Positions 12,611-23,400 of a stretch of 64,000 bases of DNA are shown piece after piece. The first letter of the stretch is position 1; each line of letters starts with the position of its first letter. Source of the stretch: Gossypium raimondii (Eukaryota > Streptophyta > Magnoliopsida > Malvales > Malvaceae); NCBI RefSeq assembly GCF_025698545.1, contig NC_068572.1, positions 5,518,001 through 5,582,000 of the forward strand, in the 5' to 3' direction. The position numbers and the translations under genes were made by a program. The notes below the pieces were generated by a model. That model searched no databases. It was not told the origin of the DNA and was given only the letters and a program-made list of their open reading frames with translations.

Positions 12611-12970
12611 ACTTGTTTTATAATTTTAATCTTAGTGATATAATTTTTAATATTATTTTGAACAAGTTTATATAAAATTAAACATAACCATTTGAATGAT
12701 TTTTTTAAAAATAAAAGTAAAGAGCTAACTTGTTTTAAATATAATTTTAAAAATAAAATTAATTAAAAAATTTTAAAATTAAGTGATAAGTAGCTATTTA
12801 TCTACTTATTTTACTTTATAATTTTTTGTTAAAAATTAAATTAAATAAACATTTATCTTGATCATAAAACACATTTAAAATTTAAATATTATTTTTAATA
12901 GATGAATATTTTCAATGAATTATCAAATAAATGCTAAGTTTTAACCATTATATAAAAAAATAGTGTCAAT

Positions 12971-13112
12971 TGTCGATTGAATTTTAGCTCAATTGGCATG
13001 AGCATTATGTGGGTTCGAGTACGCTGAAGTGTATTATCCTCCTATTTATGAGTCGGGGAGAGACTATAGGTAGTTCTAGACATTATGTCAAAAAGAGCAG
13101 ATATAATCAGAC
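12971..13112 (+). mobile_element. tRNA-derived SINE, copy 2
   Basis: Box A TTAGCTCAATTGGCATGAG, box B GGGTTCGAGTACGC, body GTATTATCCTCCTATTTATG, GGGGAGAGACTATAGG, TAGTTCTAGACATTATGTCA and tail AAAAAGAGCAGATATAATCAGA. This is the copy with the clearest tRNA-like promoter. Confidence 0.8.
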
Positions 13113-15478
13113 CATGTTTGTACCAACTATACCAACTCAAACCATGTTACAATTTGCCTTTTAGTTAACTATCAATCAATTATACCAAGACACTTATTAA
13201 CTATAATAAGACCATATACTTATATGTATCAAAATGTATCAAACATAAGCCATTCAAATGGCTAATCACAACAAAACATTTATTTGCCATCAATGGCCAA
13301 ATTAACCTATACCAAAGTTGATTTAATAATTATACCGAAAAAAGGAGATTGATAGTGTGATGTGGCTCCAACCAGCTTCCAACCTTAACGAGCTTCCAGG
13401 TTACTATAAAACAAATGAAGTAAAACAGAGTAAGCATTTAATGCTTAATAAGTTCGTATAACAGGAATTTAACTTACCGATTAATTCAAATTTAAGGTAA
13501 GCAAATAAACATGCTCAGACCAATTTGGCCAATTTCCTAAACACATATCCTCATTAAGCTTGTTAGTCATGTAATTCACAATAATACCAAGAAACATGAA
13601 TGAGCTCATTAATATTCAATTTCCACATACATGTATTTATCACTTCAGGTGTCCATGAACATGTACATATCATATCTTTGTATTTCAAGTAGTTCTCATA
13701 ATAATTCATCTTGAATTCATATAATCTCATATCGGAACTTTACCTGTTAAATCATTTAAAATATTGATGGATACAATGGTATTACACTTGAAGTGTATAA
13801 AGCTGTAAACCGTCAATTCATATTCGGGAATGCTCATACAAGCACATAAACGGGAAGCTCTCTCTCGAGCCATATAACAGGAAGCTCATGTGAGTTATGT
13901 AACGGGAAGCTTATCCGGACTATATAACAGGAAGCTCAGGCAAGCCAATAACGGGTAGCTCTGAAGAGCCATTAACGAGAAGCTCTGGATAGCCATATAT
14001 CAGGAAGTTCAAGCAAGTTATATCGGGAAGCTCCGGAGAGCCATTAATCAGGAAGCTCACAAAGAGCCTTTAATTGGGTAGCTCACGAAGAGCCATATAT
14101 CGGGACGCTCATAAGAGCTGTGGTGTGTCCACAACACATGCAGGATCATAACCGATCGGGATGCTCCGAAGAGCTATTAACGGGAAGATCGCAGTAACCA
14201 TATAATGGGAAGCTCGAGAGGGCTAATAATGAGACGCTTTTTCAAGCTGTGGTGTGTCCGCAACATATGCAGGACCACAACCAATTCGGGAACCCTGTAT
14301 CCATCAAATCTCATTTATCCAAACATGACTTATTATTTATCGGAAATTATCGGATATGTGATCAATTTCATACATATGACATTTATACAATTCACATATA
14401 CAACATTAAATTCAGACATATAAATATACACAATTTAGTTACACGAACTTACCTCGACAATTATTCGTGTACGCAAAATCTACTAATCCGACACTTTTTT
14501 TTCTACGATTTAACTTCGTTTTTTATCTATCTGGATCTATACGAATGAATTTAACATCAATTCAATATGATTCATATTCAGTTCAATCCATTTCACATCT
14601 TAGGCAAAAATTACCATTTTCCCCTATTCTTTTAATTAATTCCAATTTCATCCCTAGGCTCGGAAAATGAAATTCATGCAATTTAATTCTTATTCCAAGC
14701 CTAACCGATTTTCATATATCACAATAGCAGCCCATGTATTTCAAAAAAAAAAAGAATTTTTTCATGAATTCTACATCTTTTCAATTTAGTCCCTAAATTA
14801 CAATTTCATCAAAATTCCCTTTACAAAAGTTGTTTATCTATCAACAACCTTTCTTTTTCTACCATAAAACTTTAAAATTCAGACATATTCATCAATGGCA
14901 AAACCCTAGTACTTTGATAGCTTTACAAATTAATCCCCAAAATAGCTAAATTAAGCTATTACGATCTCGAAAACATGAAAATCATTAAAAACGAGACTTG
15001 AATACTCACCTAATTGAGCCAAATAAGCTTGCTACCTTCAAGCTCTTCTAACTAGGGTTTCCATGTAAAGAATTTGGGAAAGATGATGAAAAAGATGATA
15101 TTTTCATTGTTTAATTACTTATCATCTTTTGTTATTTTTACTTTCTAATTTAGTCATTTTCTTTAATTAATTTTCCATAGATGAATCATCATTATTATCT
15201 ACTAACTCCTCTTAATGGTCTATTTGCCATATAAGGACCTCTAATTTTGAATTCTATAGCTATTTTATAGATACTAGAACTCAACTTTTGCATTTCATAC
15301 AATTTGGTCCTTTCCATCTAATTAGACATGTAACCGATAAAATTTTTTTACGAAATTTTCATACGATATTTCAATCATAATACAGACCATAAAATAATAT
15401 TAAAATAAATTTCCTTCAAAGCTTGGATTTGTGGTCCCGAAACCACTGTTCTGATTTAATTGAAAACGGGCTGTTACA
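13113..15478 (-). mobile_element. LTR-like sequence with internal short-repeat array
   Basis: Read on the minus strand it begins TGTAACAGCCCGTTTTCAA, a start I recall from common plant LTRs, with the GTTTCGGGACCAC block just inside. The other end is uncertain (about 13113), and no matching target duplication was found. Inside, on the plus strand, is the array at 13833-14290. No coding domains; probably a solo LTR or fragment, old. Confidence 0.55.
13833..14290 (+). repeat. Degenerate ~30-bp tandem array (GGGAAGCTC units)
   Basis: About fourteen diverged units built on CGGGAAGCTC followed by a GAGCCATATA-type half, each about 28-32 bp. Two longer units carry GCTGTGGTGTGTCC with CAACACATGCAGGA (near 14118 and 14248). 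Each unit is a small AGCTC/GAGCC imperfect palindrome. It lies within the LTR-like sequence. Confidence 0.7.
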
Positions 15479-16383
15479 AATAATGTGACACAATCACGTT
15501 TAGGGGTGAGTCTTCGATTGATTTGAGTTGAATCGAGTAGAAAAATTTTGAGTTAGTCGAGATGACGAATCCTATTTTAGCAATCAAATTCAATTTGAAA
15601 ATTTTTCGAATCGAATTGAGTAAAAAATTTTCGAGTCAAGTCGAGTTAACAAATCCTATTGTTTATACTCAATGTTGTGTTTATATGGACCGATTATTTA
15701 ACTAGTAGACAAAGTATGAGATTAGTTAACTACATAAACAATATAATTGTTTTGCTTTTTAACTTAATAGGTAATGATTTTGACTTTTAACTTTAGAAAA
15801 GATAAATATTTATCAAAACGACAAAATTTTTTATTTTTTATTCGGATTATTGGATTTTACTCATTCTTAATCAGGTGTTGAAAAAAGATTAATTTTCCAA
15901 TTTTCTTACTAATAATAATTTTTTAACAACTCTCATTTTCCTATATATGTATATATAAATTTCTAACCATTTACTTATTCATTTTTTGTAATTTTCCTTC
16001 CACCCTACTATATTTCGCTTTTATGTTTTAAGTACGTTTCAGCGTTTCACTTTCCCCAAAATTCTCAGCCAGAGGGAAAGAAAAGAAAGAAGAAAACCCT
16101 CAATACGATCAACAGCCGTAAAAACCCTAACATTCTAAATCGACGGATCCTAAACCCTGAATATTTTCCAATTTCTTTTTACCGAAAGCCAAAATTCACA
16201 AGTCATTATCAATTCTTCGTGGTTTCCACCATGTTTTCGCTTTTGATTTGTACTCTTTTTCTTTTTTAAATTCAGATTACAGAATCCTCAAATTCCCCCA
16301 TATGATAACTTACTATAATTTACTTCCTTTTAATATGTAGAAATCCTAAATTATTGTTACTTTCATCGGGGTTTTTTTTTGTG
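15479..16383. other. Intergenic and 5' flank of RIN13-like gene
   Basis: 15500-15660 holds a low-complexity GAGTCGAATCGAGTT-type repeat common in plant genomes. About 16030-16383 is probably promoter and 5' UTR (CT/A-rich, AAACCCTAA-type text). No other gene is seen. Confidence 0.4.
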
Positions 16384-19129
16384 ATGGAGTCAAATCCAGT
16401 GGTTTTCGATATAAGCTCCGACGACGACGATGAGGTGGCGTCGGGTTTGGAAGAGTCTAAAGGGGATGACTACGACTGGTTTTCGGAAGTTCTGGAAGCC
16501 GTTAATAAGGGTTTCGACGATTCCGATGAGGTGGTGGTGATCGGGGAGGTCAACCCTAATAAGAAGTCGAAGACACGGAACTCATCGGTGAGGAAGGATG
16601 TTACTGAAGAAGACGATGATTGTATCGTTTTGGAAGGTGACCCCGAAAAGGTTGTGTCCGATGTTAATGATTACCATGATGATTCTGATGAGTTGCTTGT
16701 TGTCGGCCACAAAGGGCAGGTAAAATATTGAAATTTTAATCACTATTTTGTTGTTTGAACTTTTGTGTTTAGTGGTTTTTGTGATTAAGTACATTGATGG
16801 AGTTTCATTTTTATATGTTTGGTTGCTGAGAAAATTTGAACAAATCAATCTCTATGTGGTTTCCAGTAGTTCCTAGTGAAATTTGTCTACGATGTATGCT
16901 AAGGAAGGGAATATAGAGGTATAGAAATAGTTGATTGACTTGATTCTTAAGCATTATTGTTGATATTACTTCTGTTATATCTTTATGTCCTTGCAATGAG
17001 CATGGCTTTGCGCAGTGTTGAATTTTACAATTGGGAATATGGTTTTTCTGATATCTGGGTTCTTAAAGGTGAATGTTAAAATTCAGTTTTGCTATTTTTT
17101 CAGCATTTCTTGAATTTTTTTTTGTGTATTTTGTTGTGGTTCTAGATTGTTCTTTTAGTAATTGTCTTCTAGCTCCTGCAATTTTGAATGTTCATGGCGT
17201 TTAGAGATGCCCTTTCAACCAGCTGAAGCACCATCATTATTGGATCATCAGTATGTTGTGCCGTAAGTGTCAACTTGGATGACATGAAAGGTGAGAATTG
17301 AGCCCTTGAAAAACTGTAATCATCTGTTGCAGTGAGAAATTGCCTCTTAGTCCTTTCTGTTTGCAACTAGATCAGTAATTTTTGGAGAAATAAGCTGATC
17401 ACTAGTTTTCCGGCTAATATTCAAGGATTGAACTTGCTGCGATGGAAACTACTTAGATGGAGAACCAAAAAGTATCAATCTTTGTGCTCAGATGATCTTA
17501 AGGGCACAATAAATATGTTTCATTGATACTAAGTTTCCAGATGAGCCCTTGAAATGTCAAAAGAGTGAAAGTATGAATGAAGTCTCAGAGTTTTCTTATG
17601 CGAGATATCTAGGAGCTGATGTGATATTAGGGGCATTTATATGCTGGTTGCATTACTTAGTTTTTTTTTTATATTAATGTTGAACCTACACTTTTTGTTT
17701 TGCTTTACACATAGCATGAAATTTTGAATAGCTGTCTCATTTTTCTATATCATCTGTTTGCAGGTTGCTTGCAGAGATTTCCCCCATCCACGACATGATT
17801 GTGCTAAATTTCCATTTAGTTCAACTTCTCATGATCAGCACTGTGAACTGGTAACTTTTTGAACCTTTTAATTTTGAGATTCTTGATTGTACTATGATTA
17901 TTCTTTTGAAATTGCAGTGCCATTGCTTTGTTTGTGACGTACGAGCACCATGTTGTTATTGGGGCTCAGGTATCACTAATACTGATCATTGTCATGCCAC
18001 TGATAAAGAGGAAATTTGGAGTACTTTGCGGAAGAATTTCAGGCATGGGAGAAATGTTTCCGTGCCTCCTGTCACATCTCATTCTACAATAGTGCCCCAA
18101 CATAACCAAGTGCTGCATCGCGACATTATTCGGTTGACGACACAAAATCACGTTTCCAGACCAACTCCAGTTCGAGCTTCTGGGAACTGCATACCACAAA
18201 ATAATGTCCCAAGGCCATCCATAATTCGTGCTTGTTCGTCCTCCTCTACCAAACATGGAGTTCCATATAACCCAACTGTGGGTAGCCGACATGTTCTAAA
18301 TAGAAGCACGATTCAGCCGCGCTCGGGTTCACAGGAGTTGCTAGGTGTGCGTAATTCTGTAATTCAAAGGGATCGAGGTACTAAGACTAGGAACATGAGT
18401 TCCCAATTTGTCTCTTCCAACACAATGTCCAAAAGACTAGATACTGAAGTTCCTGCAACAGTGACCCGCAACGCATATGTTCCACCAGAGAACATTGAGA
18501 ACATTATTTCTGCTCATGCATCACAGTATCAACCAGAGAACATTGAGAACATTACTTCTGCTCATGCATCACAGTATCAACGAAATCCTGCTTCAGTTAC
18601 AACATCAAACGAAAGGAACTCGAACCTCATTGTCTGCCCAAACAATTCTGATACAAGTCTAGGAACACATACATATCAGAGCTCCTCACAACCGAGAATG
18701 GACCCCATTTTTGCAAACTCAGCACCCTCCCTATACCCACCATACAATCTGTGTGTTCCTCAGTCTAATGTATACAACGATACCAGTCGTGTTCAGAATC
18801 AAAATCATCCTGCAACATATAATGGTTTTTCCGATTTTGACATTAATTGGGTCAATAACATCGATTTAAGCAATCAACAATCTTCTGCTGATTATTTACA
18901 GTTTCAAACCTCAGGGTCCACAAATGGGGAAGGACCATTCAAGGTAAATGGGGGAGATAAGTCTTATTACAATGAGCTTGAGAGCCTCCTTTTGGATAAC
19001 CAGTGTGCTCCTGGAGGGTCTCTTACTGCAGGACTTAATGCACCATCTCCTCCTGATCATATACCTCTCGAAACTGGTATGCTTTTCTTTGATATCGAAA
19101 GCTCTTGGGATCGTCTAACTTGTGCATAG
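16384..19129 (+). CDS. RPM1-interacting protein 13 (RIN13)-like
   Basis: Three exons: 16384-16719, 17764-17850 and 17918-19129, in phase, about 544 residues. Exon 1 encodes an acidic N terminus with repeated short motifs of the type VFDISSDDDDE, DEVVVIGEV, DDDCIVLEGDP and DELLVVG, which look like SUMO-interaction-type hydrophobic-acidic motifs. Exon 2 and the start of exon 3 encode a Cys/His-rich module (VACRDFPHPRHDCAKFPF, then CHCFVCDVRAPCCYWG and DHCHATDKEE) that is the family hallmark. The rest is low-complexity, rich in S, N, Q and P. Arabidopsis RIN13 binds the NB-LRR immune receptor RPM1 and promotes resistance; that role is inferred here from family resemblance only. Exon 3 holds a perfect-length 48-bp duplication. 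Frame is intact. Confidence 0.8.
18485..18580 (+). repeat. 48-bp in-frame tandem duplication in RIN13-like exon 3
   Basis: Two adjacent copies (18485-18532, 18533-18580) differ at one base and encode PENIENI(I/T)SAHASQYQ twice. The near identity implies a recent duplication. It lengthens a disordered region by 16 residues without changing frame. Confidence 0.95.
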
Positions 19130-19229
19130 AGCAGATTAGCATTTGCTTGTGTATTCTTGTATGCTTTTCTTTGATATTGAGACCTGGCGGGATCGTCATT
19201 TAGCTTGTGTATAGCGGATTAGCATTTGC
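19076..19229 (+). repeat. Duplication of CDS end into the 3' UTR
   Basis: The last ~50 coding bases, the stop and some 3' UTR (about 19076-19147, TATGCTTTTCTTTGATATCG to GATTAGCATTTGCT) are repeated, diverged, at about 19157-19229. The stop-like TAG after CTTGTG(C/T)A is kept in both. The second copy lies in the UTR. Confidence 0.85.
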
Positions 19230-20454
19230 TACTGGATGTTCTAAAAGAAGGTAAAGTATGTTCCTTGCTCCACAGACCCTGAAGAAGTCATAGTTAGGAT
19301 GCTGTTCCGCAGGGGGGAACTCGGAGCACAGAGCTTAGCTTAATTGGTTTGTACAGTCATCTTTAAAAACCGACATCGGAGTTAAAATCTTGAAATATGC
19401 AACTTTTTTTTTATTTCTCAAGCTACGGTTTCCTTTGTGTGGGAAAAAAACTTAAGAGGCCGAATGATGTTGTACAGAAATATTTAAGAATCCAATGGTT
19501 TTAACTTATTGAACAATGTCCAGAATTCATTCCTTTCTTGATGTTTTTGCCTTAAAATAATGTTTTTGGAAGATGGACAGGGTTTGTTGATACTAAATGT
19601 GGTGAGAATGTTGGTGCGGTGGAGATTAAGATGGTTAGAGAAGGCGAAGAAAGGAGGAAGAAGTTTGGAGTAGGGGACGAGAGAGAGGTATTAACCTGAA
19701 TATGGGTCAAGTGCCTAGTTGGTAACTGATGATTGTTTTGTTTTAAGTGGTTTGGTTGTGTGAAGCAGTGTGAGGTATAGATGGTGGAACCCAACAAAGT
19801 AGATGGCGAAACCGAAATGGTTACAAGAGACCTTGGCTGAATTGTGTTTCTATTTAGGACTTGTGAACCAAATTGCAATTCAGTGTTTTTTCCTTGGGAG
19901 TCAAATCTATCATATACAATAGTGAATCCTATATTTGTTATTTATGTTGTAAATTTTTAATTAAGTTAAAAAAATATTGCTCATTACATAATTATTTATA
20001 CTCAAATTCAGATCCACAATTTAACCTGAGGAAGGGCTAGTTTAGTATTGCCTCTTAGAAGTATTTTTGGGAACTAAAAGCACTTTTGAGATTAAAGTAC
20101 GGTTAAATAAGATACTTTTGAGCTTTTTAAAATTGTTCGAGACAAAAAAAAATGTTTTGCAAAAGCAGCAAAAGAAGAAAATGATGGTTTTTGTTCAAAG
20201 GTGCTTTTTAATTTTAAAGTATTTCTGAAATGTTAAATTGACTCGAATTTCCACAAAACAGCAATAATCGAAATATTTAATTTTTTTATTATAAAAAGTC
20301 CGAATATCAGCCTCTCGGACGTGAAGGAAAAGAATTGGTTGGCTCCAAAGTTGCACCTCTTTATCCATGTTTCAACGCCCGTAGCTCTTACCAACGATAC
20401 TCCACTATCTATCCCTAAAGAAAGCTTTATTAAGCGGAGGAAGAAGAAAAAACA
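19130..20454. other. Intergenic: RIN13-like 3' flank to pfkB 5' flank
   Basis: Contains the 3' UTR duplication, a possible inverted fragment of the RIN13-like exon (19810-19880) and AT-rich spacer. Between 20040 and 20240 is repeat-like text (AAGCACTTTTGAG, AAAGGTGCTTTTTAATT) suggestive of a MITE, not delimited. The last ~130 bp is likely pfkB 5' UTR. Confidence 0.45.
19810..19880 (-). pseudogene. Possible inverted fragment of RIN13-like exon 3
   Basis: On the minus strand a short stretch reads QVLNRNTIQPRS, matching HVLNRSTIQPRS of the RIN13-like protein (plus strand, about 18288-18325). The DNA match is about 38 bp with several differences. Only this short block is convincing; the surrounding Pro/Ser/Thr-rich reading (to about 19552) has no clear match. 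It may be a leftover of an inverted duplication or chance. Confidence 0.35.
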
Positions 20455-23400
20455 ATGGTGTCATCCTTACTTTCGCCTTTCCCCAACGTCATTTCACAGC
20501 TTAACCTCGTCTCTCGCTCCTCTCCTCCTTTCTTTACCAGGTCTCGTTCCTGTCCTTTATTAATTTTGAGGAAATCCAAATTCAAATAAACCCCACAAAG
20601 AAATCTTTATTGTATCGACATGGATTCAAGCACTATAACCATAACAATCCCATTCTTTTGATGCAAGATTGCAATGGAGAGAGATGATGAATGAGTTTGA
20701 TACCAATTCATCTATGAATTTTACATTTCAAAAATTAAGAACTAATAAATATATATATATATTAAATTTTTTTGTTACTTGCATGAAAAATTATAGTTGT
20801 TAAAACTAATTTTGTGTGTGGTACTGTGGTTTGCTCAATGGTCAATGCTTCATTTCTAGAGATATTTTTTTTTTTCAAATTTCAGGGCCCAAATGTCATC
20901 CGAATCGCTTCCACCACTTCCTGAACATCGCATCGTCGTACGCTTTTTTTATTTTTAAATTGCATTATTGTCTCTATCGTATATTCATACCCCCTCTTTG
21001 TTTTTGTTAAAGCATTATCATAAAATTGATGAATGTCTTCAATTTTGTTAACATGATCGACAGCTAGGGTGTGGGTCTGTCGGAGTGGATTTCTTGGCCT
21101 CCGTCTCTTCTTATCCTAAACCTGATGACAAAATCCGAAGCACTAGCTTAAAGGTTCTTCTTTTCTAAAAACCCTTGCTTCCTACTTTTATTTACTTAAT
21201 CTACTGATGATTGACTTTCTTTGTAAAGCTTTGGGGTATAGAGTATGTGTCTGACATGGGTATTTTGGTTCGACACGATTATCTTATTCGGACCTTCTTT
21301 TAGTGTATTTTAAGTGAGCAATGTAGTTCTTATTTGATCAATGTTTCAATTTGCCCTTCTCTGTTCAGTTTCGTTGTAGAACCTCGTAGTAGGTTATGTT
21401 ACTTGGGCTCATGAGTGTTGGGTATGTACATGTGTCCAATACGAATATTTTTGTCTATCAATGTTTTAATTTGCTCTTCCGTCTTCCATTTCTTTGTAGA
21501 ACCTCCCAGTAGTTTGTAAGTCTCAAGTATGGATATGTCTCCAACATGAGTATTTTCATTTTATTTTCTAAGTTTTTAGCTTGTACTTGGAGAATCCTTG
21601 GAGGGTCATGTTTTCATATCCAAGTTTAAATATGCATTGGGCACACTTGTTGTAAGAGAAGGATACTTAAGGAAAATTGTAAGAGCTTGAGCTATATAAC
21701 TAGTAGGTTTAATTGATTAGTTTAGCATTTTTTTCCACAGGTTCAGGGAGGTGGGAATGCTGGAAATGCCTTAACTTGTGTTGCTCGTTTAGGATTAAAT
21801 CCACGACTAATTTCTAAGGTCTTACATATCTTTGTTCTTCTTTATTTTCTCTATCTACTTCAATTCCACCGTGAAATTTGACTGTTGAATGAGATAACAC
21901 TTTTATTGCATCATATAAATCATTAGGTTGCCAATGATGCCCAAGGCAAGAGTATATTGGAGGAGCTTGAATCTGATGGAGTCGACACTTCATTCTTTAT
22001 TGTAAGGCTTTGAGATATTTTATGGTGCTTACTTATGGGAAAGATCCATAGCCTACTATTATCATTGCTTTTATCTTGATTGATATAAGAAGGTTATTTG
22101 CCTTGAAGCTTTATTCCATTGGTATTTTTGAATGTTTGGATATTCGATTCTAGAAATAATGCTCCACCCGGATTTATGCAATATAGTTGGATCATTTGCG
22201 TTTGTCAATCATGACTTGTCCAGACTCTAGAAGTTAGAAGCCAAGAAAAGAACCTAGGAACTTGGACTGTCATATAGTAGAGACCGACATGGGAAGGACT
22301 GTATTTTATCATACATCACATCATAGATGCCTAGATGAGCTTTGTGCACTGGGCAGCCTTTTTTTTTCATATAAGACATATTTTACTGCCATTAAATGTC
22401 TCATTACAACCTGGACTCCCGCTTTCTGAACTAATTGTGTGGATTTCAGGTTTCTGAGGAGGGGAATTCGCCATTTACTTATATAATTGTTGACAACGAA
22501 ACGTGAGCACCTGTTGCCTTATTCCATGCATTATATAATCAGTTATCCTTTCAGTAAGAAGTGTATTTCCTTGAAAAATCCTTCTTTTCTCTCCGATTCT
22601 GTGTATAGGCATTCGAGATCTGCCTATAGCAGGTTTAAAGCATGGAAAATTATCTTCTTCAGAGTGGCTTAGATGGCTTAAGGTCACCTTTGACCAGCTC
22701 TTTCCATCCTTTATTTAAAATAGTATTTATTTACATTTTCTTTGGGTGTATATATAAGCCGCAACTCTTAACACTTGTGCCAAGAACCCAAAGAAAAAAA
22801 AGAAGTTTTGCTTATGTTAAAAAATGAAAATAGAAAGCATGTGTATCCAATCAGTTGACACTAAACTTTCAGGAAAACTCGCACCTGTATTCACACCCCT
22901 GGTTATCCACCCTTGATACCAGATGAACTCTCACAGTCCCAATTATTATCTGCTTTGGATGGAGCAAATATGGTCTATTTTGATGGAAGACTGTACGAAA
23001 CTGCTTTAATTATTGCAAAAGAGGTACATTTTCTTTTTCTTGTTCTACTTATAGTATCAAGGCAGATGAAATTAAGAGTTATCATATGGCTAGGAGATGT
23101 GTTGCTCCTCCTTCATTTTGCTTGGAGTATATGTTTTTGACATTTATTGGGACATGAGATATGAGGATATGAAACTATCAAGTACCCTCTAAATACATGG
23201 AAAAACTTGGAAAAAAATGAACAAATCCTTGTCGGATACTTAAAGATTATTCTTCTTATTTGGTAACCATTGGATTTTCCTTATTTTAGCTTCTTTGATT
23301 AGCTTTACCTTCAACTTATGGCATATTCGATGCTGGCAGTTTTTCTGTGATTGCTAGAATAATAAGTCGTTCCTCTACATTCTTCATCATTAATATCAAC

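Noticed and set aside
9433-13112. Functional tRNA genes
   Set aside because: Box A and B motifs are present but no cloverleaf with acceptor stem and anticodon arm can be drawn; the long shared 3' bodies mark them as SINEs.
14205-14670. Overlapping plus-strand readings at 14.2-14.7 kb
   Set aside because: They fall in the LTR-like sequence, overlap in several frames and have no recognisable domain.
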